Assembly (NCBI GenBank): GCA_002310235.1 | Contig: DBYO01000027.1 | Coordinates: 1 to 57,802, forward strand | Reading direction: 5' to 3' | Length of the DNA stretch: 57,802 bases | Origin: Bacteroidales bacterium UBA1184 | GTDB taxonomy: Bacteria > Bacteroidota > Bacteroidia > Bacteroidales > ML635J-15 | Shown: positions 7,172 through 15,968 of the stretch, in pieces | Numbering within the stretch: position 1 is the stretch's first letter | Layout of the letters: every line of letters begins with the position of its first letter | Position numbers and translations under genes: made by a program | The notes under the pieces: model-generated | Told to the model about the DNA's origin: nothing | Seen by the model: the letters and a program-made list of their open reading frames with translations, nothing else | Database searches by the model: none

Positions 7172-8395
7172 ATGAACAGAATAATTCTCATCGGCAACGG
7201 ATTTGACTTGGCATACGGCTTAAAAACGAGTTATGCCGATTTTATTGACTGGTACTGGGAGCAGAGGATAAATACTCTGAAATCCGAACATACGAACGAA
7301 AGCGACGATGGACTTTGCAAATTAATAATCAACTATGGTATATGGAGCAGTTATTATGCAGATGCTAGTGCTTTCAACAAATTGAGTATTAGTGATATAT
7401 TGAACAATATTCAAAGCCAGAAAGATAAATTCAAGGTCATCCCTTCTAAATTATTCCAAGAAATAATAAAGGAACTAAATGACAAGAAATGGGTGGACAT
7501 TGAAAATGAGTATTACAATTTGCTAACTTCGATTGATAATAGTGACGAAATAAAAAGTATCAACAATCAGTTGAACATTATCAAGAAATATCTGGCGGAA
7601 TATTTGAAGAAAATAGAGAAAAACACATCGAATCTTTCTCTCAACTACGATATTGAAAGCATTTTGTTCAAACCGATATTGCCAAAGGATGTTGCCGTCG
7701 GTTCTTCTGATGTTTTCTGGGACATCATTGACGACAGGTTGAAATACAAAGAGCAAAAGTTAAACGAATTGATTGACGGCTATCATAAGATACAATACAG
7801 TGCAAGTCATGTTAAAGAATTTAAGGAAAAAGGCGGATCTGTTGATTGCATAAAAGACGAAACATCAGGATACCCGATAGAACTTTTATTGCCTGACAGA
7901 ATAATGCTCTTGAATTTTAATTATACTGATATTGCTGACAAATATTTCCCCAAGAATTCGGATAAATTTATTGTCAATCATATTCATGGCACATTGAATA
8001 ATTTTGAAAACATAATATTTGGATACGGCGACGAGCAGGACAAGACATTCAAGGACTTGCAGAAGAGAAACGACAAGGAGAGTTTAAAAAACATAAAAAC
8101 AATAAAGTACCTCGAAGCTCCGGCGTATAGGAAACTGCTTGCGTTTATGGAGTCTTCTCCATATCAGATTTTCATAATAGGGCATTCGTGCGGCCAATCG
8201 GACGGGACTTTGCTAAATACTCTTTTCGAACACAAAAATTGTATTTCGATAAAACCGTTTTACTACAAAAATGGCGATACGGACAATTATATGGAAATAG
8301 TGCAGAACATTTCAAGGAATTTCACCGACATGAAACTTATGCGTGACCGAGTCGTAAACAAAACACAATGCGAACCAATGCCACAGGCTGAATGA
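7172..8395 (+). CDS. abiH: AbiH family abortive-infection protein
   Basis: The protein has 407 residues from ATG 7172; the open frame extends upstream to 6995, but that part lies across the promoter and lacks family similarity. Family features are in order: an N-terminal IILIGNGFDLAYGLKTSY, LNFNYTD near residue 247, NHIHGTL near 270, and IIGHSCGQSDGTLL near 336. These match the bacteriophage abortive-infection AbiH family (PF14253). Members block phage growth by a mechanism not well understood; the N-terminus resembles a Rossmann-type nucleotide-binding start. The stop overlaps the start of the RhuM pseudogene by 4 bp (ATGA), so the two were once coupled. It lies at the edge of an AT-rich island. 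Confidence 0.85.
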   Translation: MNRIILIGNGFDLAYGLKTSYADFIDWYWEQRINTLKSEHTNESDDGLCKLIINYGIWSSYYADASAFNKLSISDILNNIQSQKDKFKVIPSKLFQEIIKELNDKKWVDIENEYYNLLTSIDNSDEIKSINNQLNIIKKYLAEYLKKIEKNTSNLSLNYDIESILFKPILPKDVAVGSSDVFWDIIDDRLKYKEQKLNELIDGYHKIQYSASHVKEFKEKGGSVDCIKDETSGYPIELLLPDRIMLLNFNYTDIADKYFPKNSDKFIVNHIHGTLNNFENIIFGYGDEQDKTFKDLQKRNDKESLKNIKTIKYLEAPAYRKLLAFMESSPYQIFIIGHSCGQSDGTLLNTLFEHKNCISIKPFYYKNGDTDNYMEIVQNISRNFTDMKLMRDRVVNKTQCEPMPQAE

Positions 8396-8869
8396 AAAAA
8401 AGTGTTATATTAGCGGAGAAAAAAATGGACATGGAAGAGAAAAATAACAATACACAGGAAATAATCATTTACCAGACCGATGATGGCGCGGTAAAGATAG
8501 ATGTTCAGATGGCGGACGATACGGTTTGGCTGACAATAGACGGAATGTCGAAACTATTTGAAAAATCACGTTCCACTATATCAATGAACATATTCTGAAC
8601 ATTTTTGAAGAAGGTGAATTAAACAAGGACGATGCTGTGAGAAAAATCGGAAATTCCGATTTTTCTACTAAACCGACAAACTTTTATAACCTAGATGTCA
8701 TAATTTCAGTAGGTTGCCGCGTAAAGTCATTGCGAGGCACCCAGTTCCGCATTTGGGCAACCAAGCCATTGAACATGCAACCAACGAATACAAAAAGTAC
8801 CAGCAACGTACACTGAGCCAAGTGGAGAAAGACTTCTTGGATAACATTAAAACACTGCCAAATAAATAA
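8392..8869 (+). pseudogene. RhuM family gene, frameshifted and internally deleted
   Basis: The first frame encodes an N-terminus typical of RhuM proteins (IIIYQTDDGAVKIDVQMADD, TVWLTIDGMSKLFEKSRSTI) and stops at 8598. The next frame resumes with INEHILNIFEEGELNKDDAV and NFYNLDVIISVGCRVKSLRG, then TQFRIWATK; two extra bases (AT) near 8577-8581 explain the shift. A third frame from about 8762 gives AIEHATNEYKKYQQ... to 8869, the usual C-terminal end, so the central part is missing. RhuM is a DNA-binding-like family often found near restriction and defence genes. The ATG overlaps the abiH stop. A 27-bp perfect palindrome lies inside at 8640-8666. Confidence 0.8.
8640..8666. repeat. Palindrome inside RhuM pseudogene
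   Basis: The arms are AGAAAAATCGGAA and TTCCGATTTTTCT around one central A, 13 bp perfect. They code for RKIGNSDFS, just after the helix-turn-helix part. Confidence 0.9.
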
Positions 8870-8964
8870 TTGCGATTCCCGTCATCCCAACCTTTCAACA
8901 CCACAATGTTGGCATAAAAGTTGAAAAGGATGCTTAGAGATGTGTGTTTTGTTTTGGAAAATGT

Positions 8965-8972
8965 TATTTTTG
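8965..8972 (+). promoter_or_regulatory. Promoter of the 8992 gene
   Basis: TATTTTTG is a -7 box 19 nt before ATG 8992, with a TTTTG run (8947-8955) near -33. Confidence 0.65.
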
Positions 8973-8991
8973 CATCGTAAATTTCATTGCT

Positions 8992-10092
8992 ATGAAGAAG
9001 TCTTTTTTGCTAATAGCGCTTATAATCAGTAGCATGGCGTTGTTTTCGCAAAATGCCGAGGACGACGGATATGTTATTGGTTTTGCACCGTCAGATAGCG
9101 CATATATGGATTTTAAGGTTGAAAGAACCGAATATAGCGACTGGCATAAGATTGGAACAATCCTGAACGAACTTTACGGCTTGGAGCCTAAGGAATTGAG
9201 CGAAGCCATAGTTATTTGCGACAAGAAGTTCAAGGTTTACGAAGGCTCGAAGGCTGTCTCGGAAATCGACCTTGCAAATCCGCAGAGTACAATCGCAAGC
9301 GGAAAGGATAAATATATCGTGCAGGTGAAGTACCGCAAGGGCGGCAGCGAGGATTATGCCGACCAGTCGTCAACCACAACGGCTAACGTGATTATTATCA
9401 ACGTCGAAACCGTAAAGGACGGCGTGGGAGAGAAGATGGCTACGATATGTTATCCGTCGTCGAAGTACGAATACGAGGTTGCCGGCGACCTTTCGGCAGA
9501 GCGAATCTATAACCTGCCTATACACGAGTATCCTATTTTTGTGAACATTTACGGCATTCCGCGTGGCTTCGATGCTGCAAAGAACTTGCATCAGCTTGAT
9601 GTTCATTGGGATGCGCTTTATATGAACAAGGCAATCTTCGAATATTTCCAGAAGAAGGGCGCAGCGATAACTCCACAGGAATTGTCGATGATGTCCAAGG
9701 CCGCTTACAATGTCGGTCGCGGTTACTGCACCGTTGGAATGTACCATCGCGCATTGTACTATCTTGCTTTCGTATCACGTAATTCTGCTGGCGAAAAGTA
9801 TGCGGTATCGTGCAACGTAAAACTCGCCGAATGCCTCGACAAGCTGAACCTCGACAATTCGGATGTGTACGACAAGATTATCCTTGCTCACCAGACAAAT
9901 CCCAAGATGGATGCCCGCGACCTCGACTGTGTCATAAAGGCTTGCATCGCCCGTGGCGAAATTTATGCCGCACAGAAGAAGGTCGATAAGGCTAAGGAAT
10001 GCTACCAGAAGGCAACTACGATTGACACGGCAAAGAGATACACCGCCAAGATTTCGGAGTGCATGGACAATTTGAACAAAATGTCGAACTAA
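8992..10092 (+). CDS. Secreted protein with helical (TPR-like) C-terminus
   Basis: The protein has 366 residues from ATG 8992. It has an N-terminal signal peptide (MKKSFLLIALIISSMALFSQ). The first half is probably beta-rich; the second half is a series of helices of TPR character (AAYNVGRGYCTVGMYHRALYY, then KACIARGEIYAAQKKVDKAK, then ECYQKATTI). I do not recognise a named family. It is followed after 12 bp by another secreted protein with a similar layout (beta-rich N-terminus, helical repeats at the C-terminus), so the two are likely an operon. Likely periplasmic. Function unknown. Confidence 0.65.
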   Translation: MKKSFLLIALIISSMALFSQNAEDDGYVIGFAPSDSAYMDFKVERTEYSDWHKIGTILNELYGLEPKELSEAIVICDKKFKVYEGSKAVSEIDLANPQSTIASGKDKYIVQVKYRKGGSEDYADQSSTTTANVIIINVETVKDGVGEKMATICYPSSKYEYEVAGDLSAERIYNLPIHEYPIFVNIYGIPRGFDAAKNLHQLDVHWDALYMNKAIFEYFQKKGAAITPQELSMMSKAAYNVGRGYCTVGMYHRALYYLAFVSRNSAGEKYAVSCNVKLAECLDKLNLDNSDVYDKIILAHQTNPKMDARDLDCVIKACIARGEIYAAQKKVDKAKECYQKATTIDTAKRYTAKISECMDNLNKMSN

Positions 10093-10104
10093 AAATTGCT
10101 AACA

Positions 10105-11136
10105 ATGAAGAAGTTATATATAGTTTTCTGTTTTTCGTTGATCTGTGCTTTCGCAAGTGCGCAGAAATATGATGCGGTTGACAAGTACTGGCTTCCGCAG
10201 GAATGTTCGTTCAATATGCAGGACGCTTCGTTGCGCTTTGCAGCCAATAGTTCGAAGGACGTTACCATTGGCGAGGTGCTCGACGTTTTGTTCAAGGGTA
10301 AGACACTGGAACTGAAAAAGATGTCGCTTCTCAGCCAGTCGAAGGTTACGACAATAGAGGTTGCCGACGACATTCGCAAGTTCGACCTGCTTTCGCCCGT
10401 TAAGATGCTTACTGGCGGCGATGTCCGCTTCGATATTGCCGACTACATGATTGTTGTTGAAGGCACTGTTGGTGGAAAGTCGTTTGGCGACATTATATTC
10501 TATGCTTGCAATGCTTCTGGCGCTGCCGGCAAGTCGATGTACAGAAATATAACTGTAATGTCTGATATGTTCGAAAAGGGCTACTCGACAAAGAATTTCC
10601 TTGTTGCCTACGACTATCAGGACAGGGCAGAGGCAGTGAAGAAATTCAACGAGATTTGCGCACCTATACTTGCCAAGCAGAACGAATCGACCGAAGGTTT
10701 CAGTGAGTCGGACTTTGCTATTCTCGAAAAGCGCAATGCCAACCTGCTTTACAGCCAGGGTCAGAACTATACCGAGTTCGACCAGAACCGTGATGCCATC
10801 GCTGCATTTGGTGGTGCTTACAGACGTCTGGTTTCCGAACTTAAGCAAAAAGGTTACAACGATGTCGAAAAGAAGCGTTTCTCGATGCAGCTTGCTTCCG
10901 AAATAGCAAAGAACTATATTAAGATTGGAAAGCCAGAACAGGCATACCAGTATTTGTATCATGCACATAATATTGGTCGCGAACTCAACGAGTACAAGTA
11001 CGTTCTCGACTATGTAAAGTCGCTCAGTCCAGTCGAAAAAGGTGTTTACGCTTCGAAGATGGCAGCAGAAATGAAGTCGAAAGGTTTGGACGTAAGTGAT
11101 GCCAACACCTATAAGACCATGAATGCAATAAAGTAA
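10105..11136 (+). CDS. Secreted hypothetical protein, TPR-like C-terminus
   Basis: The protein has 343 residues from ATG 10105. A signal peptide ends at ASAQ (MKKLYIVFCFSLICAFASAQ). The N-terminal part is mixed alpha/beta (LSPVKMLTGGDVRFDIADYM); the C-terminal part has helix pairs such as FGGAYRRLVSELKQKG and ASEIAKNYIKIGKPEQAYQY that look like TPR units. It sits 12 bp after the 8992 gene and ends before a clear terminator (11161-11188). No named family is recognised; the shared layout suggests that it works with its neighbour in the periplasm. Confidence 0.65.
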   Translation: MKKLYIVFCFSLICAFASAQKYDAVDKYWLPQECSFNMQDASLRFAANSSKDVTIGEVLDVLFKGKTLELKKMSLLSQSKVTTIEVADDIRKFDLLSPVKMLTGGDVRFDIADYMIVVEGTVGGKSFGDIIFYACNASGAAGKSMYRNITVMSDMFEKGYSTKNFLVAYDYQDRAEAVKKFNEICAPILAKQNESTEGFSESDFAILEKRNANLLYSQGQNYTEFDQNRDAIAAFGGAYRRLVSELKQKGYNDVEKKRFSMQLASEIAKNYIKIGKPEQAYQYLYHAHNIGRELNEYKYVLDYVKSLSPVEKGVYASKMAAEMKSKGLDVSDANTYKTMNAIK

Positions 11137-11160
11137 AGATAATAAGCTACAAAAACACAA

Positions 11161-11188
11161 GGGCAAAGATTATTCTTTGCCCTTTTTT
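11161..11188 (+). terminator. Hairpin terminator directly before menG
   Basis: GGGCAAAG/CTTTGCCC (8 bp, 6-nt loop) followed by six T. The T run ends 3 bp before the menG ATG, so the same hairpin may also limit readthrough into menG. Confidence 0.85.
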
Positions 11189-11191
11189 AAA

Positions 11192-11875
11192 ATGAAAGAC
11201 ATAGGCAGACTATTCGACAGCATTTCTAATCGTTACGATCGGTTCAACCATACGGCATCGATGGGAATCGACCGTTGCTGGCGTCGCCGTGCAATAAAGT
11301 CGTTGCCCAAGTGCACTTCGGTTCTCGATGTGGCCGCCGGTACCGCCGACCTATGTATCGAAGCTATCAGACGAGGAAAATCACAAAAGGTAATTGGCGT
11401 GGATATTTCCGAAGGAATGCTCGATGTCGGCCGCGAGAAAGTGCGCAGGAAAGGTTTGTCTGACAAAATAGAACTGCTTGTTGCCGATTGTGCTCATTTG
11501 CCTTTCGACGAAAATACTTTCGATGCAGTCACCTGTGGCTACGGAGTGCGCAATTTCGCCGAACTTGACCAGAGCCTCGCCGAAATTTTTCGTGTGCTGA
11601 AACCTGGCGGACAACTGCGCATCCTCGAGTTTACCTATCCGACAAACAAGTTGGTACGCTTTTTCTACGATTTCTATTTTACGCGCATTGTTCCGCGCAT
11701 TGGGAAACGTCTTACCGACAACGGAGATGCCTTTGTGTATTTCATGCAAAGTGTGAAGAGTTTCGCCAAAGGACGCGATTTTGTCGCCTTTCTCGAAAAG
11801 AATGGCTTCTGTGATACGAGTTTTAAGAGTCAAACATTTGGAATTTCAACATTATATAAAGGATGCAAAAGATAA
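11192..11875 (+). CDS. menG: Demethylmenaquinone methyltransferase
   Basis: This is a UbiE/MenG-type class I SAM methyltransferase of 227 residues from ATG 11192; TTG 11177 would lie within the terminator hairpin. It shows the family start (DIGRLFDSISNRYDRFNH), the SAM-binding VLDVAAGTADL, the acidic VIGVDISEGML, LPFDENTFDAVTCGYGVRN and LKPGGQLRILEFTYP. It converts demethylmenaquinone to menaquinone at the membrane, the last step of the pathway. menA follows with a 13-bp overlap, which supports menaquinone rather than ubiquinone. I see no promoter box of its own between the upstream terminator and the start. Confidence 0.93.
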   Translation: MKDIGRLFDSISNRYDRFNHTASMGIDRCWRRRAIKSLPKCTSVLDVAAGTADLCIEAIRRGKSQKVIGVDISEGMLDVGREKVRRKGLSDKIELLVADCAHLPFDENTFDAVTCGYGVRNFAELDQSLAEIFRVLKPGGQLRILEFTYPTNKLVRFFYDFYFTRIVPRIGKRLTDNGDAFVYFMQSVKSFAKGRDFVAFLEKNGFCDTSFKSQTFGISTLYKGCKR

Positions 11876-12711
11876 AGCTTTGGTTTGGCGTTTGTCGCCC
11901 TTATTCGCTGTTTGTGTCGGCTAGTCCGGTAATTGCTGGACTGCTGGCGTTCGGACAAGTTCTCGATATTCCGACGGCTGTGGTTACCTTGTTGTGCGCC
12001 ATGTCGTTGCAGGTGTTTTCAAATCTCGTGAACGACTACTATGATTTTGTCCGCGGTTGCGACAAGGCTGGCCGTTCTGGTCCGCAACGTCCACTCGCCG
12101 AAGGAATTGTAAACGAAAAGCAGATGCGTATTGCCTGCATAATCGCTTTGTCGGTGGCATTGCTGCTTGGTGCTTACCTGGTTTGGGTAGGCGGCTGGGT
12201 GATTCTGCTCGTAGGTGTGTTGTCGGCTCTTTTTGCCTGGCTTTACACAGCAACGCGCTTTTCGTTGGCTTATCTTGGCATTGCCGACATCATTTGCTTT
12301 TTGTTCTATGGACCAGTAGCTTCGGCTGGAACTGTTTTCTTGCAGTGCCACGAGTTTTCGCTTGCTGCATTTTATGCAGGTTGCGCCTGCGGTTGCATTG
12401 CGGTTTGTGTGCTGGCATCCAACAATATACGCGACATTGAAGATGATCGTGCAGTAGGCAAGCGTACTTTCCCTGTGCGTTTCGGAAAGACGGCTGCGTT
12501 GGTCGGCGTTGCGCTGATACTTCTGGCATCGGTGGCTTTTGCAGTGCTTGGCTTCGGAACGTTGTGGCTATTGGTTTTGTTGGTTCCTGCTGTGCTTCTG
12601 TATGTGCTGCTGGTAAAGTCCGAAGGTAAGAAGTACAACAAATGTCTGTTCCGGTTTGTGCTGCTCGATGCGGTTTACGTCGTGGCTTTCGGGTTGACTT
12701 TTTTATTATAA
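11863..12711 (+). CDS. menA: 1,4-dihydroxy-2-naphthoate polyprenyltransferase
   Basis: An integral membrane protein of 282 residues of the UbiA superfamily. It attaches the polyprenyl chain to dihydroxynaphthoate in menaquinone synthesis. The two aspartate-rich motifs expected for Mg-prenyl diphosphate binding are present: NDYYDFVRGCD near residues 57-67 and NNIRDIEDD near 185-193. There are eight or nine hydrophobic helices. It overlaps menG by 13 bp, so the two are coupled; product and pathway order agree. Length is normal for the family. Confidence 0.92.
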   Translation: MQKIKLWFGVCRPYSLFVSASPVIAGLLAFGQVLDIPTAVVTLLCAMSLQVFSNLVNDYYDFVRGCDKAGRSGPQRPLAEGIVNEKQMRIACIIALSVALLLGAYLVWVGGWVILLVGVLSALFAWLYTATRFSLAYLGIADIICFLFYGPVASAGTVFLQCHEFSLAAFYAGCACGCIAVCVLASNNIRDIEDDRAVGKRTFPVRFGKTAALVGVALILLASVAFAVLGFGTLWLLVLLVPAVLLYVLLVKSEGKKYNKCLFRFVLLDAVYVVAFGLTFLL

Positions 12712-12757
12712 TTTGTGAAATTTTTTCGAAATTGCTTGTCGTTTTAAAAACTTTAAT

Positions 12758-12765
12758 TATCTTTG
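12758..12765 (+). promoter_or_regulatory. Promoter of the alpha/beta hydrolase gene
   Basis: TATCTTTG -7 box with TTG about 18 bp upstream (12737-12739); leader about 25 nt to ATG 12792. Confidence 0.7.
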
Positions 12766-12791
12766 TGCCACCTTGTTAATAATTTTGAGAT

Positions 12792-13706
12792 ATGAGATTT
12801 ACGGAACACACGTTCAAGTCGTCGGATGACGCAATTATATTTTATCGAAGGTTTTTGCCTGATACAAATCCAAAAGCAGTTTTACAGATTTTTCATGGTA
12901 TGGCAGAACATTCTGCCCGTTATGCTGATTTCGCCAAATTTCTTACCGACAACGGAATAGCTGTTTATATTAACGACCATCGTGGACATGGAAAGACTAT
13001 TGCTAGTCCAGCAGACTATGGCGTGTGGCCGCATCGCGACGAGTGGTGGCGTATAATTGCCGACCTAAAGCAGCTGAAAGATATTGCAACTGACGAAAAT
13101 CCGAATGTTCCATATTTTGTGTTGGGGCATAGTATGGGGTCGTTTCTGGCGCGTACATTTATAACAAAGTACAGCACCGAGATATCTGGCGTAATAATTA
13201 GCGGTACAGGTACTAATCCGACTGCCGTGCTGCGTTTCGGCAAGTTCATTGCCAATATTGCTTGCACTTTCGAGGGTTGCCGCTCCAATGCCAAGTTGCT
13301 CGACAAACTGTCGTTTGGCGGTTACAACAAAGGCTACAATGCTCCGTACCAGTGGCTTTCGCGCGACGATGCACAGGTAAAGAAGTATATTGCCGACGAA
13401 CTTTGCGGTGGATTATTCTCCAACTCGTTCTACCGTGGATTTTTCAAAGGATTGATTTATATTAACAAACGCTCGTCGGGTGCAATGATAAACAAAAACC
13501 TGAAGATGTTCTTTGTTTCTGGAGAAAAAGATCCTGTAGGAAATTGCGGACGTGGTGTAGAGGAGGCTGTGGAGTTTTACCGCGACCAGCGCATTGCAAA
13601 CATACAGCTCAAGTTGTATCCAAATGCCCGCCACGAAATTCTCAACGAAATCAATAGGGAAGAAGTATATAACGACTTGCTGAAATGGATAATTGATAAT
13701 CAATGA
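12792..13706 (+). CDS. Alpha/beta hydrolase, monoacylglycerol-lipase-like
   Basis: A protein of 304 residues without signal peptide, of the Hydrolase_4 (serine aminopeptidase S33-like / lysophospholipase) type. Seen: an oxyanion-side FHGMAEHSARY, DHRGHGKT, the nucleophile elbow GHSMGS near residue 113-118, an acid in GEKDPVGNCG near 248, and the catalytic His in NARHEILNE near 279. The family hydrolyses lipid esters such as monoacylglycerols. It has its own promoter and stands alone; glycerol kinase follows, which would fit disposal of released glycerol, but that link is inference only. Confidence 0.85.
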   Translation: MRFTEHTFKSSDDAIIFYRRFLPDTNPKAVLQIFHGMAEHSARYADFAKFLTDNGIAVYINDHRGHGKTIASPADYGVWPHRDEWWRIIADLKQLKDIATDENPNVPYFVLGHSMGSFLARTFITKYSTEISGVIISGTGTNPTAVLRFGKFIANIACTFEGCRSNAKLLDKLSFGGYNKGYNAPYQWLSRDDAQVKKYIADELCGGLFSNSFYRGFFKGLIYINKRSSGAMINKNLKMFFVSGEKDPVGNCGRGVEEAVEFYRDQRIANIQLKLYPNARHEILNEINREEVYNDLLKWIIDNQ

Positions 13707-13796
13707 TTTGAAAATTATAAGCAAAGAAATTCTTCACCTGCCGCTGCCAAACTTTTAACTCATAACTTTTCCCTTTTACCTAAAATATATTTTCCG

Positions 13797-13804
13797 TAGT
13801 TTTG
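13797..13804 (+). promoter_or_regulatory. Promoter of glpK
   Basis: TAGTTTTG -7 box, 16 nt before ATG 13821. Confidence 0.7.
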
Positions 13805-13820
13805 CCAAAAAATTGATTCA

Positions 13821-15311
13821 ATGAAAAAGTACATTCTTTCATTTGACCAAGGAACTACTAGTTCTCGCGCAATTCTATTTGACAAGAAGTTCAATATTAT
13901 TGGTATTGAGCAACAAGAAACAACTCAGTATTTTCCACATCCAGGATGGGTTGAACAGGATGCCAACGAAATATACCGCAACCAAATAGCGACAGCTCGT
14001 CAGCTTATAAATAAATGCGGAATTTCGTTTTCAGATGTGGCAGCTATTGGCGTTGCAAATCAGCGTGAAACTACTGTTGTTTGGAACCGTAATACAGGTA
14101 AGCCCATATACAATGCCATAATTTGGCAAGACAAGCGCACCGAGAATTTCTGTTCAACGATAAAGAATGGCGATTTTGGAAAATACATTAATGCTGTTAC
14201 TGGATTAGTGGTGGATTCTTATTTTTCGGCTACCAAGCTGAAATGGATTCTCGACAACGTACAAGGAGCACGCGAAATGGCTCGCCGTGGTGATTTGCTT
14301 TTTGGTACTATCGACACCTGGTTGATTTGGAGGCTTACAAGCGGCAAGTGCCACGTCACCGACTGCTCAAACGCTTCGCGTACTATGATGTTCAATATCA
14401 AAACGCAGGAGTGGGATGAGAATATTCTCGATGAGTTTGATATACCATTGCAAATGCTTCCCAATATTGTGGATTCGTCGGGAGAAATTGGTATTACCGA
14501 CAAGCTTGTCTTTGATGCCGAAATTCCTATTTGTGGTATTGCAGGCGACCAGCAGGCAGCTCTTTTCGGTCAGGCATGCTACGACGAAGGTTCTGTTAAG
14601 AACACCTACGGCACAGGCTGTTTTATGCTGATGAATACTGGCAGCAAGGAGGTTAGAAGCAAATGCGGACTAGTAACTACAATTGCATGGCGTATTGGCG
14701 GAAAGATTTCGTATGCTCTCGAAGGTAGCGTGTTTGTAGCAGGCGCAGCTATAAAATGGTTGCGCGACCAATTGGGTGTTATCAAGACTTCTGCCGAGAC
14801 CGAAAGTATAGCCATGTCGGTAAACGATACAAACGGAGTATATTTTGTCCCAGCATTCGTCGGACTTGGTGCTCCTTACTGGAATATGAATGTTCGCGGA
14901 AGTATAAGCGGAATTACTGGCGGAGTGACATACAAGCACATTGTAAGAGCGACGCTCGAGTCGATGGCATATCAGACAAAGGATGTGCTCGATGCTATGG
15001 AAAAGGATTCTGGAATCAAGATTTCGGCACTTAATGTCGATGGCGGAGCGGCTGTGAACAATTTCCTAATGCAATTCCAGTCTGATATTCTGCAGATTGA
15101 TGTGCAGAGACCGAAGATTGTGGAATCGACATCACTAGGAGCAGCTTACCTTGCTGCGCTTGCAATTGGATGGTGTACAATGAAGGACTTGGCTTCGACG
15201 CGAGAACTTGAACATACGTTTTCGCCTACGATGAAACCGAAGGATGCCAAAGATAAGTACAGCGGCTGGTGCAAGGCTGTTGCCGACCTCGAAAGGAATT
15301 GCGAAAAGTAG
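13821..15311 (+). CDS. glpK: Glycerol kinase
   Basis: A cytoplasmic FGGY-family kinase of 496 residues that phosphorylates glycerol to glycerol-3-phosphate. It is full length. Seen: the N-terminal phosphate loop FDQGTTSSRAILFD, HPGWVEQDANEI, GVANQRETTVVWNRNTG, the signature region YGTGCFMLMNTG and YALEGSVFVAGAAIKWLRD, and VDGGAAVNNFLMQFQSDIL. No glpF or glpD is adjacent, so the gene is single here, with its own promoter and a strong bidirectional terminator after it. Confidence 0.95.
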   Translation: MKKYILSFDQGTTSSRAILFDKKFNIIGIEQQETTQYFPHPGWVEQDANEIYRNQIATARQLINKCGISFSDVAAIGVANQRETTVVWNRNTGKPIYNAIIWQDKRTENFCSTIKNGDFGKYINAVTGLVVDSYFSATKLKWILDNVQGAREMARRGDLLFGTIDTWLIWRLTSGKCHVTDCSNASRTMMFNIKTQEWDENILDEFDIPLQMLPNIVDSSGEIGITDKLVFDAEIPICGIAGDQQAALFGQACYDEGSVKNTYGTGCFMLMNTGSKEVRSKCGLVTTIAWRIGGKISYALEGSVFVAGAAIKWLRDQLGVIKTSAETESIAMSVNDTNGVYFVPAFVGLGAPYWNMNVRGSISGITGGVTYKHIVRATLESMAYQTKDVLDAMEKDSGIKISALNVDGGAAVNNFLMQFQSDILQIDVQRPKIVESTSLGAAYLAALAIGWCTMKDLASTRELEHTFSPTMKPKDAKDKYSGWCKAVADLERNCEK

Positions 15312-15316
15312 ATACA

Positions 15317-15350
15317 AAAAAAGCGGATTTTCATCCGCTTTTTTATTTTT
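15317..15350. terminator. Bidirectional terminator between glpK and DUF5606 gene
   Basis: AAGCGGAT/ATCCGCTT (15321-15328 with 15333-15340), 4-nt loop, with an A run on the left and T run on the right; it serves both converging genes. Confidence 0.88.
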
Positions 15351-15363
15351 TACTCAAAACCGA

Positions 15364-15834
15364 TTATTCAGCTTTTTCTTCCTTTGCTTCAGCTTCGGCG
15401 GCTTCTTTCTCGGCATTTGCCTTCTCTTCCAAATATGCCTTAATCGATTCTTCTGAGATAATACCCTTTTCCACAAGAAGATTGTACCATGAAACTATTT
15501 TCTTGATGTCGGACATATATACCTTTTCCTTGTCATAGTTTGGAAGAACCTTCTCGAAGAATGCTCCGAGTTCTGTGTTTGCCGACTTTGCTGTTACATC
15601 GGTAATCGCACCTTTGTACTGGTTGAAAATGTTTACAAAGACATCCTTAAGAGGAGTGTCGTTGTCGTATGTGTAAACGGTAATGTCTTCAAGTGTGCTT
15701 ATGCGTGATGTTGAGAATGCCGGCATACGTTTGCCAGTGATTAACGATTCAACAATGACACTGGTGTTTTTTCTCGATACAAGCTTCAATAGTCCGGGCT
15801 GTCCAGCTATTGACAAAATTCCTTCTAAAAACAT
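15364..15834 (-). CDS. DUF5606 family protein
   Basis: The protein has 156 residues. It begins MFLEGILSIAGQPGLLKLVS and continues ...NTSVIVESLITGKRM, which matches DUF5606, a family I know only from Bacteroidota. The first 60 residues form a compact beta-rich domain; a helical middle part follows; the C-terminal 25 residues are a low-complexity, Ala/Glu/Lys-rich tail. It is cytoplasmic by sequence. Function is unknown. It is monocistronic, with a TACTTTTG promoter box on the minus strand. Confidence 0.88.
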   Translation of the reverse strand: MFLEGILSIAGQPGLLKLVSRKNTSVIVESLITGKRMPAFSTSRISTLEDITVYTYDNDTPLKDVFVNIFNQYKGAITDVTAKSANTELGAFFEKVLPNYDKEKVYMSDIKKIVSWYNLLVEKGIISEESIKAYLEEKANAEKEAAEAEAKEEKAE

Positions 15835-15863
15835 AGTTACAATATCATTTAAAATTTAGGTTG

Positions 15864-15871
15864 CAAAAGTA
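15864..15871 (-). promoter_or_regulatory. Promoter of DUF5606 gene
   Basis: TACTTTTG on the minus strand (TAnnTTTG), 29 nt upstream of the start codon. Confidence 0.7.
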
Positions 15872-15968
15872 GTGCATGAATTTTTAAAACAAAGAAATTT
15901 TTTCTCAGATTTTTTAACAACAACGGTTAGTTTGCGCAAATAGAGCGATGTAGGAAATATTCTCATTA

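Noticed and set aside
8698..8904. Minus-strand frame of 68 codons over the RhuM pseudogene
   Set aside because: The plus-strand RhuM similarity explains this stretch; the opposite frame is a shadow.
10114..11166. 350-codon open frame antisense to the secreted protein at 10105
   Set aside because: Low-complexity, cysteine- and histidine-rich translation typical of an antisense shadow; it also crosses the terminator.
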